6,932 bases of DNA, taken from contig SXMI01000207.1 of NCBI GenBank assembly GCA_005777415.1, forward strand, positions 1-6,932. The letters run 5' to 3'. The position numbers and the translations under genes are program-made. Positions 5,901 through 6,932 of the stretch are shown here, piece after piece (the first letter of the stretch is position 1; each line of letters opens with the position of its first letter). Source of the DNA: Actinomycetota bacterium (lineage in GTDB: Bacteria; Actinomycetota; Acidimicrobiia; Acidimicrobiales; Microtrichaceae). The notes beneath the pieces are model-generated. The model was not told where the DNA came from. It searched no databases and worked only from the letters and a program-made list of their open reading frames with translations.

Positions 5901-6525
5901 CCGCTCGGTCTCCCGATCCACCGAGGTGCAGCTCGGCCAGCCCGAGGCGGCGGTCGCCGACCTGGAAGCCGGCGCCGAGCCCTCGCAGACCCCGGTGGGC
6001 CTGGACGAGCACCGGACCGTGTCGGCGTTGGCGCTGGCCCAGATGGACCGGCTCGACGAGGCGCTCGCGCTGCTCGACGTGGGTGACGAGGTCCCGACGC
6101 TGGACGGGCGCTCCGGTTACTCGGTCTCGGCGATCGCCCTCGTCTGCGCCGCCGCCGGACGTCGGGACGACGCGGTCCGTGCCGCAGCCGACCTGGCCGT
6201 CGCGGATCGCGTCACCTACCTGGATCGACTTGCTGCCGAGCTGGCCGTGGCGCTGGTCTCACCGGGCGCCCACGGCGACGAGCTCGAGGACCGGGCCCGG
6301 GCCACGGCGTCGAGCACCGACGACGAACTGGCGCACGCACTGGTGGCGCTCGCCGCGGCGACCCGCCGGGACGTGACCGGGCGGTCGTCGTCGGACCACA
6401 CCGAGGACTGCGAGCGGCGGCTCACGGTCCTCGGCATCCTGGACACCCGCTGGCGTGCGTTGTTTCGCCGGATCGCCGAGGACGCCGTGGGCGCCGTGGG
6501 CGACCCCGGTCAGTCCGCCGGCTGA
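2965..6525 (+). CDS. Zinc-ribbon / class III nucleotide cyclase / STAND-like ATPase / TPR protein, 1186 aa
   Basis: Domains in order. Residues 3-20 are a zinc ribbon with C3-x2-C6 and C17-x2-C20. Residues ~30-210 are a class III cyclase: metal aspartates D40 (FADLVGF) and D84 (KILGD), purine-selecting K80 and T148 (GDYTAMGD), and transition-state N155 and R159 (VVNTASRL) are all present, so activity, most likely ATP to cAMP, is expected. Residues ~220-500 are a MalT-like ATPase: LIGRDNE at 223-229, Walker A GEAGVGKT at 253-260, a Walker-B-like LADLHWAD at 391-398 lacking the usual first acid, and GGNPFYLEEL at 478-487. A winged-helix-like section and a long TPR-type helical region follow to the end. 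No membrane segment is seen, so it is cytosolic. Multi-domain cyclases of this type are common in actinobacteria, but their ligands are mostly unknown. ATG 2965 is fixed by the zinc ribbon and the -10. Upstream open frame (1201-2964) is antisense to the glycosyltransferase and is discarded. Confidence 0.92.
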   Translation: MECPSCGTECAVGARFCWSCGHSLVEPTEERRVVTVLFADLVGFTALSEARDPEEVKRLVESAFEHLVRDVTAFGGRVDKILGDAIVALFGAPVAHEDDAERAVRAALRMQETLAEYSSSSGAALQMRIGVNTGEVLVGALRAGGDYTAMGDVVNTASRLQTMAGPDEVLVGESTYLATSEVIEFDSRGALVARGRERPVNVWVARQALLPPGHRPRRLVTPLIGRDNEMALLTNAVHVSIRSGRGLHIVLLGEAGVGKTRVANELAEFVRATDGVVEVAGRCVPYGEANPWWPVAEALRSGCGIAHDDPLETARARTERSVGHFCGDESSGGDESSAAEVRSTVDGLLHLMGYDTPLRLLPGSRARAEATSALLRYVEGVVRTQPLLVRLADLHWADQAVLDLIDELSSQLARQPFVLVATARRSLQERWTPRWGRFNSMVVNLGPLDRDAAGTLLDSLGGRELSPVDRQVLLDRSGGNPFYLEELVTLVGADRAVETGEPEAAPGFGESLPDTLRGLVAARVDGLSPDEQHVLEDAAVWGSAGPVGVLHLTARAIRGDEDVSDIIDSLVEKDVLVADGEEWSFRSDLVREVAYARLTRRDRMQRHVGIARYFDEHLAGSGSDSEADDRDVETIARHYVEAVRLSLSSEGAVDPALLDRSVHWALLAARRAEQAGSYPQAERLATQVLEILDEDEHRSRFEALICRSRSRVEQWQVAGAREDASAAMAHAEAINDTAARAEAYLSLAAAASRSGEVLLAEEEIDAALDLVDALGDVGGRAEALRQRGMSRLLRGDQRGAEAPIAAALEAFREVGDRRGEAWSLQNLAWIAFTDGRMDEAERALAESRTAFDEVGDSGGLAWVEGLRAYLLFIQGDFERADELAARVLRESERRGDRYGEGMMHVVRAGIRLWSGRTVAAVEESALAVAALRSAGDPVGLEQALSVAGRAEVMAGNVESGLDLLAEARTQSASTSTGFARSVSRSTEVQLGQPEAAVADLEAGAEPSQTPVGLDEHRTVSALALAQMDRLDEALALLDVGDEVPTLDGRSGYSVSAIALVCAAAGRRDDAVRAAADLAVADRVTYLDRLAAELAVALVSPGAHGDELEDRARATASSTDDELAHALVALAAATRRDVTGRSSSDHTEDCERRLTVLGILDTRWRALFRRIAEDAVGAVGDPGQSAG
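3943..3978 (+). repeat. In-frame 18-base tandem duplication in the cyclase gene
   Basis: Two adjacent 18-base units share 16 bases and start GGCGACGAGTCCTC. They encode GDESSG and GDESSA (residues 327-338), a flexible acidic loop inside the ATPase domain between Walker A and the Walker-B-like motif. The frame is kept. It looks like a recent slippage duplication in a surface loop. Confidence 0.8.
5167..5886 (+). repeat. Six 40-residue TPR-type repeats (protein level) in the cyclase C-terminal region
   Basis: In the cyclase protein, [GN]D pairs fall at residues 735-736, 775-776, 815-816, 855-856, 895-896 and 935-936, exactly 40 apart. A second glycine lies 20 residues on in each (755, 795, 835, 875, 915, 955). 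Examples are LGDVGGRAEAL, VGDRRGEAWSL and AGDPVGLEQAL. Each unit is two amphipathic helices, as in TPR, but with 40 rather than 34 residues, as in MalT-like sensor domains. A shortened seventh unit begins near 975. DNA identity between units is low, so the repeats are old. Likely role: a superhelical ligand- or protein-binding surface that controls the ATPase and cyclase. Confidence 0.75.
6510..6525. other. Tail-to-tail overlap of the cyclase and peroxiredoxin genes, with a small hairpin
   Basis: The peroxiredoxin TGA (6512-6510, minus) lies inside the last codons of the cyclase, whose TGA is at 6523-6525, so 16 bases code on both strands. In the plus-strand RNA this interval can pair as UCAGUC-CGCC-GGCUGA, six pairs including one G:U. 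On the minus-strand RNA one pair is lost. There is no T-run and no space for a separate terminator, so each transcript must run at least some way into the other gene. Confidence 0.7.
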
Positions 6526-6932
6526 GGGACCCAGCGCAGGTAGGGCTTGTCGGCCCGCCACCCCTCGGGGAAGCGTTCGGCCGCCTCCTCGTCGGAGACC
6601 GCCGCACCGATGATCACCTCGCCGCCCTGCTCCCAGTTGGCCGGGGTGGCGACGCTGTGCCGCGCGGTGAGCTGCAGGGAGTCGATCACCCGGAGGAGCT
6701 CGTCGAAGTTCCGCCCGGTCGAGGCCGGGTAGGTCAGGGTCAGCTTGACCTTGTCGTCGGGTCCGATCACGAACACCGATCGCACGGTCAGCGTGTCGTT
6801 CGCGTTCGGGTGGATCATGTCGTAGAGGTCGGCGACGGCACGGTCCGGGTCGGCGATCATCGGGAAGTTCACGGCATGGCCCTGGGTGTCGGCGATATCC
6901 GCCTCCCACCCTGCATGGCGCTCCAGGCTGTC
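6510..6932 (-). CDS. 1-Cys peroxiredoxin (Prx6 type), C-terminal 140 residues, partial
   Basis: The visible part runs from DSLERHAGWE through NFPMIADPDRAVADLYDMIH, SVFVIGPDDKVKLTLTYPAS, TGRNFDELLRVIDSLQLT, SVATPANWEQGGEVIIG and PYLRWVPQPAD to the TGA at 6512-6510. These are the hallmark segments of the second half of 1-Cys (Prx6-like) peroxiredoxins: DPDR, the YPASTGRNFDE active-site support loop, and the long C-terminal ATPxNW-to-PYLR extension found in Prx6 but not in typical AhpC. The enzyme reduces hydrogen peroxide and organic peroxides in the cytosol. The N-terminal thioredoxin-fold part with the peroxidatic cysteine (PxxxTxxC) lies beyond the window edge, so activity cannot be checked. 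Its last 16 bases overlap the end of the convergent cyclase gene. Its promoter is outside the window. Identification is near certain. Confidence 0.95.
   Translation of the reverse strand, partial: DSLERHAGWEADIADTQGHAVNFPMIADPDRAVADLYDMIHPNANDTLTVRSVFVIGPDDKVKLTLTYPASTGRNFDELLRVIDSLQLTARHSVATPANWEQGGEVIIGAAVSDEEAAERFPEGWRADKPYLRWVPQPAD

Noticed and set aside
4546..6012. Long minus-strand frames opposite the cyclase C-terminal region (4546-5154, 5218-6012)
   Set aside because: They are antisense shadows of the TPR coding region; composition follows the codon pattern of the plus strand and no family motif is seen.

Overview
The window is a GC-rich, tightly packed stretch of bacterial chromosome with almost no stop codons in any frame. 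High GC, GTG starts without Shine-Dalgarno sites, -10-like hexamers 6-8 bases before start codons (leaderless style) and a zinc-ribbon/cyclase/ATPase/TPR signalling protein all point to an actinobacterium. Acidimicrobiia is my best guess, but that is inference only. I see no rRNA, tRNA, CRISPR, insertion sequence, phage gene or toxin-antitoxin pair.

Left part (1-2835, minus strand). Three genes are read right to left: an integral-membrane GT-C glycosyltransferase of the GT39/ArnT-like type, a soluble GT-A family 2 glycosyltransferase, and the first 51 codons of a LolD/MacB-type ABC transporter ATPase cut by the window edge. Gaps of 67 and 52 bases separate them. Each gap holds a short GC hairpin just after the upstream stop and a possible -10 just before the next start. 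The two glycosyltransferases look like an envelope glycan pair; the ABC protein may be unrelated.

Middle (2836-2964). This is a divergent promoter region of 129 bases. It contains five tandem 16-base units. The last, diverged unit carries TATGCT, the probable -10 of the plus-strand gene. Units 1-2 and the first bases of unit 3 form a canonical G-quadruplex pattern on the minus strand.

Right part (2965-6932). One 1186-residue plus-strand gene encodes an N-terminal zinc ribbon, a class III nucleotide cyclase with all expected catalytic residues, a MalT/STAND-like P-loop ATPase with an altered Walker B, and a long TPR-type helical region with an exact 40-residue period. It is a one-protein sensor that probably makes cAMP. 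It converges on, and overlaps by 16 bases, the 3' end of a 1-Cys peroxiredoxin whose N-terminal part, including the peroxidatic cysteine, lies outside the window.

Nothing here amounts to a convincingly new system. The most interesting items are the repeat-built promoter of the cyclase gene and the unusual ATPase module of that protein.
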